A stretch of 64,000 nucleotides of DNA from Rhizomicrobium sp. (GTDB taxonomy: Bacteria > Pseudomonadota > Alphaproteobacteria > Micropepsales > Micropepsaceae), in assembly GCA_037200385.1 (NCBI GenBank), contig JBBCGL010000001.1, forward strand, positions 4,944,786 through 5,008,785, given 5' to 3'. A program made the position numbers and the translations under genes. The notes under the pieces are model-generated. The model did no database searches. It was given only the letters and a program-made list of their open reading frames with translations, and was not told the origin of the DNA. This document shows, piece after piece, positions 18,093 through 27,544 of this stretch. Each line of letters starts with the position of its first letter. Position 1 is the first letter of the stretch.

Positions 18093-19053
18093 CGGGCAAA
18101 CCATCGGCAACCTCGTGGCGGGCGGAATACAGGGATCGGGGCAACCTGCATCCACCGATCCGCTGCCCGGAGAGTCCGATGGCGACTACCTCAACCGGAT
18201 GGCCGAGCTTCACGCGGCCACGGCCGGAGACATCTCGGGAGACGTGCAGTTCGCCGGTCCTGGCGCGGCGCCACCGAAGCAGGATGAAGGGTTCTTCGGC
18301 TGGCTCGGTGATGAAATATCGTCGGGATGGCATGCGCTCGTGCAAGGCGGCGAGACACTCATCAACGATGTCACGGAGGCCGTTGGCATCGGCGATGTGT
18401 TCACGCCGGCATCATCGGGCAATGGCACATCGCCGACACCAGGCGTGGAAACCGTGACGGTCACGGCGCCGAAATATAATCCGAACGAGGTTCATCTCTG
18501 GAGCTTCTCCGAGTTCATGAACATCGTCACTCGGCCCGCCAACTATGATCGTCCGTACTCCGCAGTCGGAGGCCCGCCCAACTCGCACAACTCCGTGGCT
18601 TACTTCTATCCGGACGGACGAATGGAAGTCCGCACGGGCGGTACGCTGGCCTGGAGAGACAACAATCCGGGCAATCTACGTCACGCGCCCGACGCAATAG
18701 GGACAAACTCGGTGTATTCCGCTGCGGCAGCAAACCATGTCGCACCGATGGCGATCTTCCCCGATGTTCAGGCGGGTTTGGATGCGCAGGAGCACCTGTT
18801 ATTTGGGCCATCCTATCGCAATTTGTCGATCGCTGATGCGATGACAAAATACGCACCTCCCACCGACAGCAATCCCACGGACGTCATGATAGCTAAGCTG
18901 TCGGCAGCAGCGGGGGTCCCCAGCACCACCATTATGAGCGCCTTAACGCCCGATCAGAGGATGGCGTTCATGGCGCAAGAGCAAGCTATCGAGCAGAGCA
19001 GACCCGGAACCGTCGAGATCTTTTACTGGGGCCTGCCAGACCCGAAATACTGA
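17992..19053 (+). CDS. Orphan RHS C-terminal toxin (NNPGN type), second copy
   Basis: The last 320 residues are identical to the end of the giant RHS protein, from GQTIG through ETVTVTA and NNPGNL to the C-terminus. The first 33 residues (beginning MQAALASRATRF) come from the right end of element copy 1. They are read from a TTG start with a purine-rich CAGGGGG 6 bases upstream. The product lacks YD repeats, LysM and the hydrophobic linker, so it could not be exported as an RHS protein unless recombined. It is either a silent cassette or a free cytoplasmic form. Confidence 0.75.
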   Translation: MQAALASRATRFKPLIAFGDLESGARTRVRVLSLGQTIGNLVAGGIQGSGQPASTDPLPGESDGDYLNRMAELHAATAGDISGDVQFAGPGAAPPKQDEGFFGWLGDEISSGWHALVQGGETLINDVTEAVGIGDVFTPASSGNGTSPTPGVETVTVTAPKYNPNEVHLWSFSEFMNIVTRPANYDRPYSAVGGPPNSHNSVAYFYPDGRMEVRTGGTLAWRDNNPGNLRHAPDAIGTNSVYSAAAANHVAPMAIFPDVQAGLDAQEHLLFGPSYRNLSIADAMTKYAPPTDSNPTDVMIAKLSAAAGVPSTTIMSALTPDQRMAFMAQEQAIEQSRPGTVEIFYWGLPDPKY

Positions 19054-19054
19054 G

Positions 19055-19594
19055 ATGCAGAGGTCACAAATGTCGTTGCGATCTATCCGTTTAGCTGGAC
19101 GAAACGCTCTGCTCTGGCGGGTTTTGCTGTCTCTCCTGGTGATTGGTTCGCCCGGAATCTGCAACAGCGCCGCGGTCGCGAAGCCCGCGCATTGGTGCGG
19201 AGCGAGGTTCCATACGTCCAGCCCGGCTACTATCTTTGGGACGCTTCGCAAACGTAGCGACTTTGGTCCTCCCAACTTCGGAGAGCACCCGCAGACAGAT
19301 CAAAAGGTGACTGTGTGGATCGTGCATTTGGATTTTGCGATCCCTGTCGAAGTGAACAGAGAGCTTAAAATGACTCCGAAGGTCGTGCTCGCTGACGAAA
19401 TCCAGATCAGCTTCTCCGGTAAAGTGGAGCCGTTATTGCCTAGATACCGCAATCGTCATGTACGCGTATCGGGAACGTTATGGACGCAGGTTAACTGGCA
19501 AGATTTTACACCTGTTGTCATTGCTCCGGACACCATCCGCATTGCTGGAAAGAGCGATTGTCGCGGGGAGGAAGCCGCAGGAGTACGCGAGTGA
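19055..19594 (+). CDS. Candidate secreted immunity protein, second copy
   Basis: This is identical to the gene at 9185-9724: 179 residues with an N-terminal signal peptide and no family recognised. It directly follows the stop codon of the orphan toxin. Keeping it intact in both copies is what one expects for an immunity gene that must be present wherever its toxin is. Confidence 0.72.
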   Translation: MQRSQMSLRSIRLAGRNALLWRVLLSLLVIGSPGICNSAAVAKPAHWCGARFHTSSPATIFGTLRKRSDFGPPNFGEHPQTDQKVTVWIVHLDFAIPVEVNRELKMTPKVVLADEIQISFSGKVEPLLPRYRNRHVRVSGTLWTQVNWQDFTPVVIAPDTIRIAGKSDCRGEEAAGVRE

Positions 19595-19714
19595 TCCCAA
19601 TCTAACGGCTCATGAATTGCATCGCGATCAGCACGGTCTCGACGTGTCGGCCGCACGATTTTTGTGCGTTGGGGGCATCGTGATCGTGAACGCAACGCTC
19701 TAGGAGGTTGGCAG

Positions 19715-20116
19715 ATGTATCGTATTGGCCGTGCGCTTTGGCTATGCGCAGCGTTCGTTATCGCCAGCCCAGTTGCGTCACTGGGAGCAGAGAGTTACGA
19801 GCAATCAATCGCCCCATTTAACAGGGCGCTAGCGCGGATTTGCCCGGCAAAGCACCTTGAAAATCTGAGTCCTGGCTTTCTCGATGTTGTAATCCAAGAT
19901 TATCTCCGACAACTGCCGGCGCGCGAGGAAGATCGCATTCAACGTGCTGCGCAGCCGATGTGTGTTGAAAGCCACGCGGGGGTATCTTGCGCAAATATTG
20001 GTTACATCCGGGCGGCCAGAAAGCTTCAGTTTACGACTCGGCTCGCTAAGGCTGCATGTGAATCTGGATATGTTTGCAGCACAAAATTTGCTGATTGCAT
20101 GAGCGTCAAGAAATAA
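19715..20116 (+). CDS. Small secreted cysteine-containing protein, second copy
   Basis: This is identical to the gene at 11342-11743 and shows the undisrupted arrangement. It lies about 120 bp after the previous secreted gene. An intact CTAG (19700-19703) overlaps the start of the AGGAGG Shine-Dalgarno sequence 7 bases before the ATG. A longer in-frame extension to 19664 exists but adds no signal-like sequence, so the ATG behind AGGAGG is preferred. It is 133 residues, with a signal peptide and a cysteine-containing mature part. Confidence 0.72.
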   Translation: MYRIGRALWLCAAFVIASPVASLGAESYEQSIAPFNRALARICPAKHLENLSPGFLDVVIQDYLRQLPAREEDRIQRAAQPMCVESHAGVSCANIGYIRAARKLQFTTRLAKAACESGYVCSTKFADCMSVKK

Positions 20117-20117
20117 T

Positions 20118-20771
20118 TTGGTGCGAAAAATAGCGGTGCGCACGCTCCAGGAACGCTGGGACAGATGCTTCGAGACGCTCTCGATGAGCGCGCCGGAAGG
20201 CACGTTTGAATCGCTCGTGGAGCGCTACGGCGAGCCGCACCGGGCCTATCACACGCTGCAACATATCGGGGAATGCTTCGCACAATTTGACCGCGTTCAC
20301 GACGCGCGCGCGCCGGGTGAAGTGGGGTTGGCGTTGTGGTTCCACGACGCGATCTACGATCCGCGCGCGTCCGATAATGAGGCGCGCAGCGCGCAATGGG
20401 CGCGCGCCGTGCTCGTTGAATCCGGCGCGCCGGCGACAACAATTGAAGCGGTTGAGCGCCTGATATTGATGACACAGCACGACGCCACGCCGCAGGACCA
20501 TGACGCGCAGATCGTCGTCGATATCGATCTGTCGATCCTCGGCGCCGACGAGAATCGATTCCAGGAATACGAGGTTCAGGTGCGCCGTGAATATCAGTGG
20601 GTGGAAGAAAATGCGTTCCGACGCGGGCGAACCGATGTGCTGCAAGCCTTCTTGAATCGTCCGTTCATCTACAGCACGGCCGACTTCCGCGCGCGCCTGG
20701 AGGCGAGCGCCAGGAGCAATCTGACACGCTCGATCGCAGCTCTCTCCGGCGACTCCACGACAAGAAATTGA
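20118..20771 (+). CDS. HD-domain phosphohydrolase, second copy
   Basis: This is identical to the gene at 11745-12398 and has the HTLQHI and WFHDAIYD metal-binding motifs of the COG4339-like HD family. It begins 1 base after the preceding stop, with the same TTG/GTG start ambiguity. Its exact conservation between copies indicates that the tandem duplication is recent or kept homogeneous. Confidence 0.82.
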   Translation: MVRKIAVRTLQERWDRCFETLSMSAPEGTFESLVERYGEPHRAYHTLQHIGECFAQFDRVHDARAPGEVGLALWFHDAIYDPRASDNEARSAQWARAVLVESGAPATTIEAVERLILMTQHDATPQDHDAQIVVDIDLSILGADENRFQEYEVQVRREYQWVEENAFRRGRTDVLQAFLNRPFIYSTADFRARLEASARSNLTRSIAALSGDSTTRN

Positions 20772-20807
20772 GCGCAGATCGACGCTGAACCGACGCATCG
20801 GTCGCAC

Positions 20808-21100
20808 GATTTTGCGTGTTCGAGAGATCGAATCCGGTGCGGATTTTGCGCGTTGGACGACGTGAATCCGGCACTGAATCGACGCTCCGGCGACGCGATT
20901 TTGCGCGTGATTTTTGCGCGCGGGCGGTGCTGCCGGCGGCGGCGATCGCAGCCGTGAGGAGAAGGTGATCGCAGGAGGTGGTGCGTGGGGGGGGGTGGAA
21001 CTTTTGGAGGGCAAGATAAAAGGACCGCCACACGAATGTGGCTAAGTGGTTGTCTGCACATCATTTTTTATGGCACCAACGGCCTCGCCGATGGTGCCAT
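20808..21100 (+). repeat. Iteron-like block and two-hairpin motif, second copy
   Basis: This is an exact copy of 12435-12727: GATTTTGCGCGT repeats at 20808-20921, then the candidate structured motif at 21010-21100. The TGGTGCC repeats continue to about 21235. The GC-rich stretch up to the Xre gene shows no gene I can support. Confidence 0.45.
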
Positions 21101-21399
21101 CGTGGGCTGGCTGGCACGTAAGCGATTGATTTTATTAGCCGCGCGTGGGTGGCAGGCTGGCGGCAACGTGGTGCCGGAATGCATTTAAGCCGCTGAATCA
21201 TTGATGTTTTGGATGGTGCCGCCGAATGGTGCCATGCGAGGGCCAGACCGGGTCCGCACCGTCAAGCCCGCGCGGCTGCGCCGCGCCCTTCGGCTCCGCT
21301 TCGCTGGCGCTGCGCTCCGGGGCATTGACGGCACGGCCCCGGCCTGGCTTTGGGCTTGGAAGCGCTTCGCGCGGATCAGCAGCGCGGGCGCTGCTCGAT

Positions 21400-21804
21400 C
21401 TACTCGGCGGCGTCAGCCGTCGTGTTCGCCTGCAAGGCGGTATCGATCATCTGCATGATGAAGCGCTGGCGCGATCGAGGCAGGCGCTGGATGCGCTCGA
21501 TCTGTTGCAGGAGCTTGGGCGCAGGCCCGCGCCGGGATGGCCGCGAGGCATCGCCGAGCAAGTCCTCAACGCTGACGGCGAGCACATGGGCGAGCCGGGG
21601 AACCAGCGCAGCGGCCACGCGGACCCGGCCGACCTCGTAATGGGCGAGCGTTTGCTGCGCGATCCCCAGCTCCTCGGCGAGCTGGACCTGAGTCATGTTC
21701 TGGGCTTTGCGCGCTTCGGCGATTCGAGCGCCGAGCGCCTCGTAAAAACGCATGTCGTTCACGCCCACGGAACTGTCCTGCGATGACGGTAGCGCTTCCA
21801 GCAT
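21400..21804 (-). CDS. Xre-family regulator, second copy
   Basis: This is identical to the 134-residue HTH protein at 13027-13431. It is divergent from the primase gene, and the palindrome GAGTTGACTCAACTC lies at 21827-21841 between them. With two copies present, repression of both replication modules by either regulator is expected. Confidence 0.88.
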   Translation of the reverse strand: MLEALPSSQDSSVGVNDMRFYEALGARIAEARKAQNMTQVQLAEELGIAQQTLAHYEVGRVRVAAALVPRLAHVLAVSVEDLLGDASRPSRRGPAPKLLQQIERIQRLPRSRQRFIMQMIDTALQANTTADAAE

Positions 21805-21934
21805 AGCGGCGGTCTCCTGAAGGGCCGAGTTGACTCAACTCTCTACAAGAGTAGCCTCCTGTCCAGTTGTTTTGTCGATTCCCCTCTTGACAGGTTTTTG
21901 CGAGGGGTCGGTTTTTGAGCACGGGGAACCCCTG

Positions 21935-24900
21935 ATGGCGCGCATCGCCGAATCGGAGCTGGAGCGGCTGAAAAGGGAGGTGTCGGTCGCGCGGCTGATC
22001 GAGGAGAGCGGGATCGCGCTTACGAAGCGGGGCAAGGACATGGTGGGGCTGTGTCCGTTCCACCAGGACGACACGCCGTCGCTGACAGTGACGCCGGAGA
22101 AGAACCTGTTCCATTGCTTCGGCTGCGATGTGGGCGGCGGGCCGATCGACTGGATGATGAAGAAGAACGGGGTGAGCTTCCGCCACGCGGTCGAGCTGCT
22201 GCGGGAAGGGGTGGCTTCGATCACGGACGGGCCGGTGAAGCAGACACGGGTCCGCGCGCTGCCGGCGCCGGTCCGGTTCGACGCCGACGACCAGGCGCTC
22301 TTGAACCAGGTGATCGGCTACTACCACGAGACCCTGAAGCAATCGCCCGAGGCGCTCGACTATCTGCGCGCGCGGGGCCTGGTGCATCCCGAGCTGATCG
22401 AGCGCTTCAAGCTGGGCTATGCGAACCGGACGCTGGGGCTGCGCTTGCCGGAGAAGACACGCAAGGCCGGCAGCGAGGTCCGCACCCGTCTCGAAAAGCT
22501 CGGTCTCTACCGCGCGAGCGGACACGAACACTTCAACGGCAGCCTTGTGTTCCCGGTGCTGGACGAGCGCGGCGACGTGCAGGAAGTGTACGGCCGCAAG
22601 ATCGCGAACAATCTTCGCGCCGGCACGCCCAAGCATCTGTATCTGCCCGGCCCGCACAAGGGCGTGTGGAATCTCGACGGCCTGGCGGCGGGCCGTGGCG
22701 AGATCGTCGTCTGCGAGGCGCTGATCGACGCGGCGACGTTCTGGTGTGCCGGCTATCGCAACGTGACGGCGGCGTATGGCGTCAACGGCTTCACGCAAGA
22801 TCACCTCGCCGCCTTCCGCCGTTACGGCATCACGCGCGTGCTGATCGCGTTCGACCGCGACGACGCCGGCGAGCGCGCGGCGAACGAACTGGCTGAGCAG
22901 CTCATCAAGGAAGGTCTGTGCTGCTATCGCATCGAGTTCCCCAAGACGATGGACGCCAACCTCTATGCGCAGAAGGTGGCGCCGGCCTCGCGCTCGCTGG
23001 GTGTGCTGATCCGCAAGGCATCGTGGCTGGGCCAGGGCAAGGCGCCGAAGCTGACGAGCGCGCCGGCCGACGAGCTGGAGGCGGTATTGTCGAAGCCGAT
23101 CGACGCCGCACCAACAGCAGCAGCTAAAGAAGAAATTGAACCGAGTTCTTCTTTAGCTGCCTTGTCCGTCGCGCCGGCCGACATGCCGCCGCTTCCAGAG
23201 CCGACGATCGCAACGCCGCTGCCGCCTGGTCCGGCCGACGATCCGGTGCTGAAGAAGACGGCCGAGGAGCTGGTGCTGATGCAGGGCGACCGGCAATACC
23301 GGATACGCGGGTGGATGAAGCCGCTCAACCCGGAATCGATGAAGATCAATCTGCTCGTTCATCGCGGCGAGCGCTTCCATGTCGATACGTTCGATCTCTA
23401 CAACGCCAAGGCGCGCACGAGCTTCATCAAGCAGGCGGGCATCGAGCTGGGCGAGGCCGAGGACACGATCAAGCACGATCTCGGCCGCGTGCTGCTCAAG
23501 CTGGAAGCGTTGCAGGACGCCGAGCTGGTCAAGGTGCTGAAGAAGGACGAGCGGCCGGCGCTCACCGAAGAAGAACGGCGCGACGCGCTCGCGCTTCTGA
23601 AAGACCCTAAACTGATGGAGCGCATCCTGGCCGACTTCGAGGTGTGCGGCGTCGTCGGCGAGGAGACCAACAAGCTGACGGGATACCTGGCCTGCGTCTC
23701 GCGTCTGCTGGATCGGCCGCTGGCGGTGATTATCCAGTCGAGTTCGGCGGCCGGCAAATCCTCGCTGATGGATGCGGTGCTGGCGCTGGTGCCGGCCGAC
23801 GCCCAGGTGCGCTACAGCGCGATGACGGGCCAGAGCCTGTTCTACATGGGCGAGACCAACCTCAAGCATCGCATCCTGGCGATCGCGGAGGAGGAAGGGG
23901 CGCAGAGCGCGGGCTATGCGCTGAAGCTGTTGCAGTCCGACGGCGAGGTGACGATCGCCTCGACCGGAAAGGATCCAACGACGGGGCTGTTGGTGACGCA
24001 CGAGTACCGGGTCGAAGGGCCGGTGATGCTGTTCCTGACGACGACGGCGATCGACATCGACGAGGAATTGCTCAACCGCTGTCTCGTTCTCACCGTCAAC
24101 GAGAGCCGCGAACAGACGCGCGCGATCCACGTGTTGCAGCGTCGCCGGCAGACGCTGGAAGGGTTGCTCCAGGAGGAAGATCGCCGGGCGATCGAGAAGC
24201 TGCATCGCAACGCGCAAGGTCTTCTGGAGCGGCTGGCCGTCGTCAATCCGTTCGCCGACCAGCTCTCGTTCCTGGACGACAAGACGCGCACCAGGCGCGA
24301 TCACATGAAGTATCTGACGCTGATCAAAGCGATTGCGCTGCTGCATCAGCATCAGCGCAAAATCCAGACGGTCGAGCATCGCGGAAGGCCGCTGCGCTAT
24401 GTGGAAGTCGAGGCGTGCGACATCGCGCTCGCCAACCGCTTGGCGCATGAAGTGCTGGGCCGCACGCTCGATGAGCTGCCGCCGCAGACGCGGATGCTGC
24501 TTGAGACTCTCCATAAGTGGGCGCGCGCCGAATGCGAGACGCGCGCCGTCAAACGCTGTGACTTCCGCTTCGGCCGGCGCGAGGTGCGCAGCATGACGGG
24601 GTGGAGCAACACGCAATTGGGCGTGCATCTCTCCCGCCTGGTCGAGCTCGAATACGTCATCGCCCATCGCGGGGCACGCGGCACGAGCTTCTCTTACGAG
24701 CTGATTTACGACGGCGCGGCCGACAACGGGCCGGGCCTGTGCGGCCTGATCGACGTGGCATCGCTGATCGCAAATGAGGGTACGACAGCGAGTGTACGGG
24801 GGGTGAGGGGTGGGTTTACGGGATCAAAACGGCCTCAAAACGGGGCCATTGCGGGGGGTGTACGGTCCCACAAAACCGCTGCAACGCCTTCTGCCGCACC

Positions 24901-25105
24901 GTCTTCTGACGAATCCGTCGCGAACGGCGCTGAAACGCACATTATAGAGAGTGCGTCGTCTGTCGTGTCATACGTCAATGGCTCGTCACACACGCACGCA
25001 TCGCGCGCGGAATCTTCTTCTTTAGCTGCTTCTCCCTTAGCTGCTCTGGCGGCTGAAGCAGACCTGTCCGCCGTAGCTCAAGGAGCGAAGGCGGATGCCG
25101 CTTAA
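21935..25105 (+). CDS. CHC2/TOPRIM primase-ATPase, second copy
   Basis: This is identical to the 1,056-residue protein at 13562-16732, with the CHC2 zinc finger, TOPRIM acidic cluster, Walker A at K608 and the internal DNA palindrome at 23120-23160. It overlaps the integrase start by 11 bases. Both copies appear intact, so either could support replication of an excised circle. Confidence 0.88.
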   Translation: MARIAESELERLKREVSVARLIEESGIALTKRGKDMVGLCPFHQDDTPSLTVTPEKNLFHCFGCDVGGGPIDWMMKKNGVSFRHAVELLREGVASITDGPVKQTRVRALPAPVRFDADDQALLNQVIGYYHETLKQSPEALDYLRARGLVHPELIERFKLGYANRTLGLRLPEKTRKAGSEVRTRLEKLGLYRASGHEHFNGSLVFPVLDERGDVQEVYGRKIANNLRAGTPKHLYLPGPHKGVWNLDGLAAGRGEIVVCEALIDAATFWCAGYRNVTAAYGVNGFTQDHLAAFRRYGITRVLIAFDRDDAGERAANELAEQLIKEGLCCYRIEFPKTMDANLYAQKVAPASRSLGVLIRKASWLGQGKAPKLTSAPADELEAVLSKPIDAAPTAAAKEEIEPSSSLAALSVAPADMPPLPEPTIATPLPPGPADDPVLKKTAEELVLMQGDRQYRIRGWMKPLNPESMKINLLVHRGERFHVDTFDLYNAKARTSFIKQAGIELGEAEDTIKHDLGRVLLKLEALQDAELVKVLKKDERPALTEEERRDALALLKDPKLMERILADFEVCGVVGEETNKLTGYLACVSRLLDRPLAVIIQSSSAAGKSSLMDAVLALVPADAQVRYSAMTGQSLFYMGETNLKHRILAIAEEEGAQSAGYALKLLQSDGEVTIASTGKDPTTGLLVTHEYRVEGPVMLFLTTTAIDIDEELLNRCLVLTVNESREQTRAIHVLQRRRQTLEGLLQEEDRRAIEKLHRNAQGLLERLAVVNPFADQLSFLDDKTRTRRDHMKYLTLIKAIALLHQHQRKIQTVEHRGRPLRYVEVEACDIALANRLAHEVLGRTLDELPPQTRMLLETLHKWARAECETRAVKRCDFRFGRREVRSMTGWSNTQLGVHLSRLVELEYVIAHRGARGTSFSYELIYDGAADNGPGLCGLIDVASLIANEGTTASVRGVRGGFTGSKRPQNGAIAGGVRSHKTAATPSAAPSSDESVANGAETHIIESASSVVSYVNGSSHTHASRAESSSLAASPLAALAAEADLSAVAQGAKADAA

Positions 25106-26225
25106 GGGCGCGCGCCATTCGCACAAGGGCATCTACCACCCCAAGAGAGCGCCGGTGGAATGGTCGGCAGACGCGGGCGAGCCGGAGAGTCTGTGGGCCT
25201 ACACGCAGCGCTTCACGCGCTGGCAGATGGAGCGCAACTACTCCCATCACACCTACGAGAATCGCGAACGCACGCTGCGCGCCTTCGCCGCCTGGTGCGC
25301 GGAGCGCGGTCTGGTGCGGCCGCAGGAGATCACCAAGCCGATCCTGGAACGCTGGCAGCGTCATCTCTATCTGCACAGGAAACCGAACGGCGAGCCGTTG
25401 TCGGCGCGCAGCCAGATCGCGCACACCGATCCCTTGAAGGCGCTCTTCAAGTGGCTCGCCCGCGAAAATTACATCCTCTACAACCCCGCTTCCGATCTGC
25501 AATTGCCGCGCATCGGAAGACGACTCCCGAAACATATTTTGACCGTGACGGAAGTCGAAAAGGTGCTGGCGGTGCCGAAAACATCGACGCCAGTCGGCAT
25601 CCGCGACCGCGCGATGCTGGAGACGCTGTACTCGACGGGCATGCGCCGGCAGGAATTGATCGAGCTGAAACTCCACGATGTGGATGCCGGGCGCGGCGTC
25701 GTTCTGGTGCGCGAAGGCAAGGGCCGCAAGGACCGGATGATCCCGATCGGCGTGCGCGCGCTCGCCTGGATCGACAAATATCTGGACGATGTGCGGCCCG
25801 ATTTTACCTCCGGCGCCGACGACGGCACGCTGTTCCTCAGCGTCACGGGCACACCGTTCAAGCCCAATCGGCTGGCCGAGATCGCGCGGGCCTGCATCGA
25901 GCAGGCGAACATCGGCAAGCGCGGTGCCTGTCACATCTTCCGCCACACGATGGCGACTCTGATGCTGGAGAACGGCGCCGACATCCGCTACATCCAGGCG
26001 ATCCTGGGCCACACCGATCTCTCCACCACCGAGCTTTACACGCAAGTCTCGATCAAGAAATTGAAGGCCGTCCACACCGAAACACATCCCGGAAAGCCGA
26101 TCGGCAAGGCCGACCGCTACGAGCCGAAAGGCGATTTATCCGTCGATGCCGACGCCGCAGATGACCTCCTGGAGGTGCTGGAAATGGAAGCAAACGAGGA
26201 GGACGGCCGCTCCGAATCCTGTTAA
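25095..26225 (+). CDS. Tyrosine recombinase/integrase, second copy
   Basis: This is a 376-residue tyrosine recombinase with the full R184, K209, H280, R283, H306, Y315 set. It differs from copy 1 by one residue near the C-terminus (SESC instead of PESC). The few bases after the stop codon also differ between copies. The two units are therefore distinct sequences, not a simple assembly duplication. Confidence 0.92.
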   Translation: MPLKGARHSHKGIYHPKRAPVEWSADAGEPESLWAYTQRFTRWQMERNYSHHTYENRERTLRAFAAWCAERGLVRPQEITKPILERWQRHLYLHRKPNGEPLSARSQIAHTDPLKALFKWLARENYILYNPASDLQLPRIGRRLPKHILTVTEVEKVLAVPKTSTPVGIRDRAMLETLYSTGMRRQELIELKLHDVDAGRGVVLVREGKGRKDRMIPIGVRALAWIDKYLDDVRPDFTSGADDGTLFLSVTGTPFKPNRLAEIARACIEQANIGKRGACHIFRHTMATLMLENGADIRYIQAILGHTDLSTTELYTQVSIKKLKAVHTETHPGKPIGKADRYEPKGDLSVDADAADDLLEVLEMEANEEDGRSESC

Positions 26226-26462
26226 ATTAGAGCGGCTAAACGAGCTGCTTGGGTGACGCTCGGTACACGGAATCCGTCTTACAAACTTCTTGCTTAGCTG
26301 CTGTTCTGAGCTGCTAAAGCGATCATCGCACACGCCGGAAAAGGCGCATCAGGGGGTCAAAATTGCAGGCCGCGCTCGCATCGAGAGCAACGCGATTTAA
26401 GCCGTTGATCGCCTTCGGCGATCTGGAATCTGGCGCTCGAACCCGTGTCAGGGTGTTGAGTC
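26226..26462. other. Right end of element copy 2
   Basis: This corresponds to 17853-18092 with small changes directly after the integrase stop (AGCTGCT to AGCGGCT and single-base deletions). The remaining AGCTGCT units, the GATCGCC-TTC-GGCGATC palindrome and the TTG-started frame are retained. The stretch ends at TGGGCAGACGATTGGC, where the sequence switches to the displaced RHS tail. Confidence 0.5.
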
Positions 26463-27526
26463 TTGGGCAGACGATTGGCAGTGTGATTGCGGGCGGGATC
26501 AGCCAGTCAGACCAAATGTCGCCCGCCGAATATCAGGCGAACATGGACCAGTACAACGCGGCGCTCGATAGCGGTGCGTCGCCGGATCAGCTCAGTGCGC
26601 TGTATCACAACCTCGGTCTGGATGGGGTGACGGCGGGCGCCGCGCCACTAGGCGCACCTGTCGAGGTTGGTTATCTGCCGCCGGTCGCGGGCACGCAGCT
26701 CTCCATGGACGACGTGCGCAATATTGGAACGACCGCGCTCTCGCTGTTCAGGCAGCAATACGAGAGCAACGGAGGCGGTTCATTCCAGCAGGTGAATCTT
26801 CTGGGAGACGGGTCGGGATTCCTGGGCTTGCCGAGCGCCAAAGACCTGCAAAATGAAATCCAGAACACGCTCAGCGATCTCGCAAACCAGGCGAGCCAGG
26901 CCACCGGCGACGCGGCCAAAGCGTTGCGCGCGGAATACAATGCAGCGGTTCGGTTGGCGGCGACGGTCTCGATCTCGCAGACGATCGCCGACCCGTCCAC
27001 CTCGGCCGACGCGCGCATGGTTCTTCAGAGCTTCCTCACCGGCGACGGTCCGCGAAACTTCTATTTTGAGCCCAACTCGACGGGCGTCGCTGAGTTGTTC
27101 AACTACAGGTCCAGCGACTACTACTACGCCCAGGAGGATGGGGCCATCGGTTTTATGCTCAATAAATACCCGAACCAGGGCGGTACGCTTAGGGACGGCA
27201 ACGAAATCACGTACCCAAGAGGGTATACTAACGGCAGCTACAACGCCCTGTACGGTGCATGGGGCCTCACGGACGGAACGCAGATGGGCGACATTACCGG
27301 AACGTTTTCGAAAGGCTTGGCGGCTCATGTCGCGGACGATATGATCTACTTCCACGCTGAAAACGATATGGACCTTGTGTCGTTCGCGGCTGGGAATCTG
27401 TTCAAGGTTCAGAACGATCTGATCAACATTCCGACCAGCGGGCCACTGTCCACGGTGCATATGACGTTCGAGTGGGGCCGCCCGGTTCCGGACCTGCTGA
27501 GGTACGACAATTTTGCGCATCACTGA
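26363..27526 (+). CDS. Orphan RHS C-terminal toxin of unrecognised family (type B)
   Basis: The first 33 residues (from TTG) are the element right end. The RHS pre-toxin then resumes at GQTIG, with a short SPAEY...GLDGVTAG segment also found in the toxin ending at 39955. The toxin region (from PVEVGYLPPVAGTQLSMDDV) is about 80% identical by eye to the end of the protein at 28368-30722. It has conserved AEYNAAVRLAATVSIS, NGSYNALYGAWGLTDGTQMG and STVHMTFEW blocks. No catalytic motif is obvious. The downstream partner is a lipoprotein, which points to an envelope target. It seems to be the toxin displaced by insertion of the element. Confidence 0.72.
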   Translation: MQAALASRATRFKPLIAFGDLESGARTRVRVLSLGQTIGSVIAGGISQSDQMSPAEYQANMDQYNAALDSGASPDQLSALYHNLGLDGVTAGAAPLGAPVEVGYLPPVAGTQLSMDDVRNIGTTALSLFRQQYESNGGGSFQQVNLLGDGSGFLGLPSAKDLQNEIQNTLSDLANQASQATGDAAKALRAEYNAAVRLAATVSISQTIADPSTSADARMVLQSFLTGDGPRNFYFEPNSTGVAELFNYRSSDYYYAQEDGAIGFMLNKYPNQGGTLRDGNEITYPRGYTNGSYNALYGAWGLTDGTQMGDITGTFSKGLAAHVADDMIYFHAENDMDLVSFAAGNLFKVQNDLINIPTSGPLSTVHMTFEWGRPVPDLLRYDNFAHH

Positions 27527-27544
27527 TCGTAAACGAGGTATCAG

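Larger units (their letters stand above)
18093..26462 (+). mobile_element. Toxin-carrying integrative element, copy 2
   Basis: This is a direct tandem repeat of the unit starting at 8223, without the IS. Its left end again begins GGGCAAACCATCGGC (GQTIG). Its right end joins TGGGCAGACGATTGGC, the same codons with different third bases, leading into another toxin. That is the pattern left by tandem integration of an element at one attachment sequence. Confidence 0.75.

Noticed and set aside
8223-26462. The 8.4-kb tandem repeat as an assembly artefact
   Set aside because: The copies differ by a whole IS with a clean empty site, by one integrase codon and by small changes after the integrase stop.
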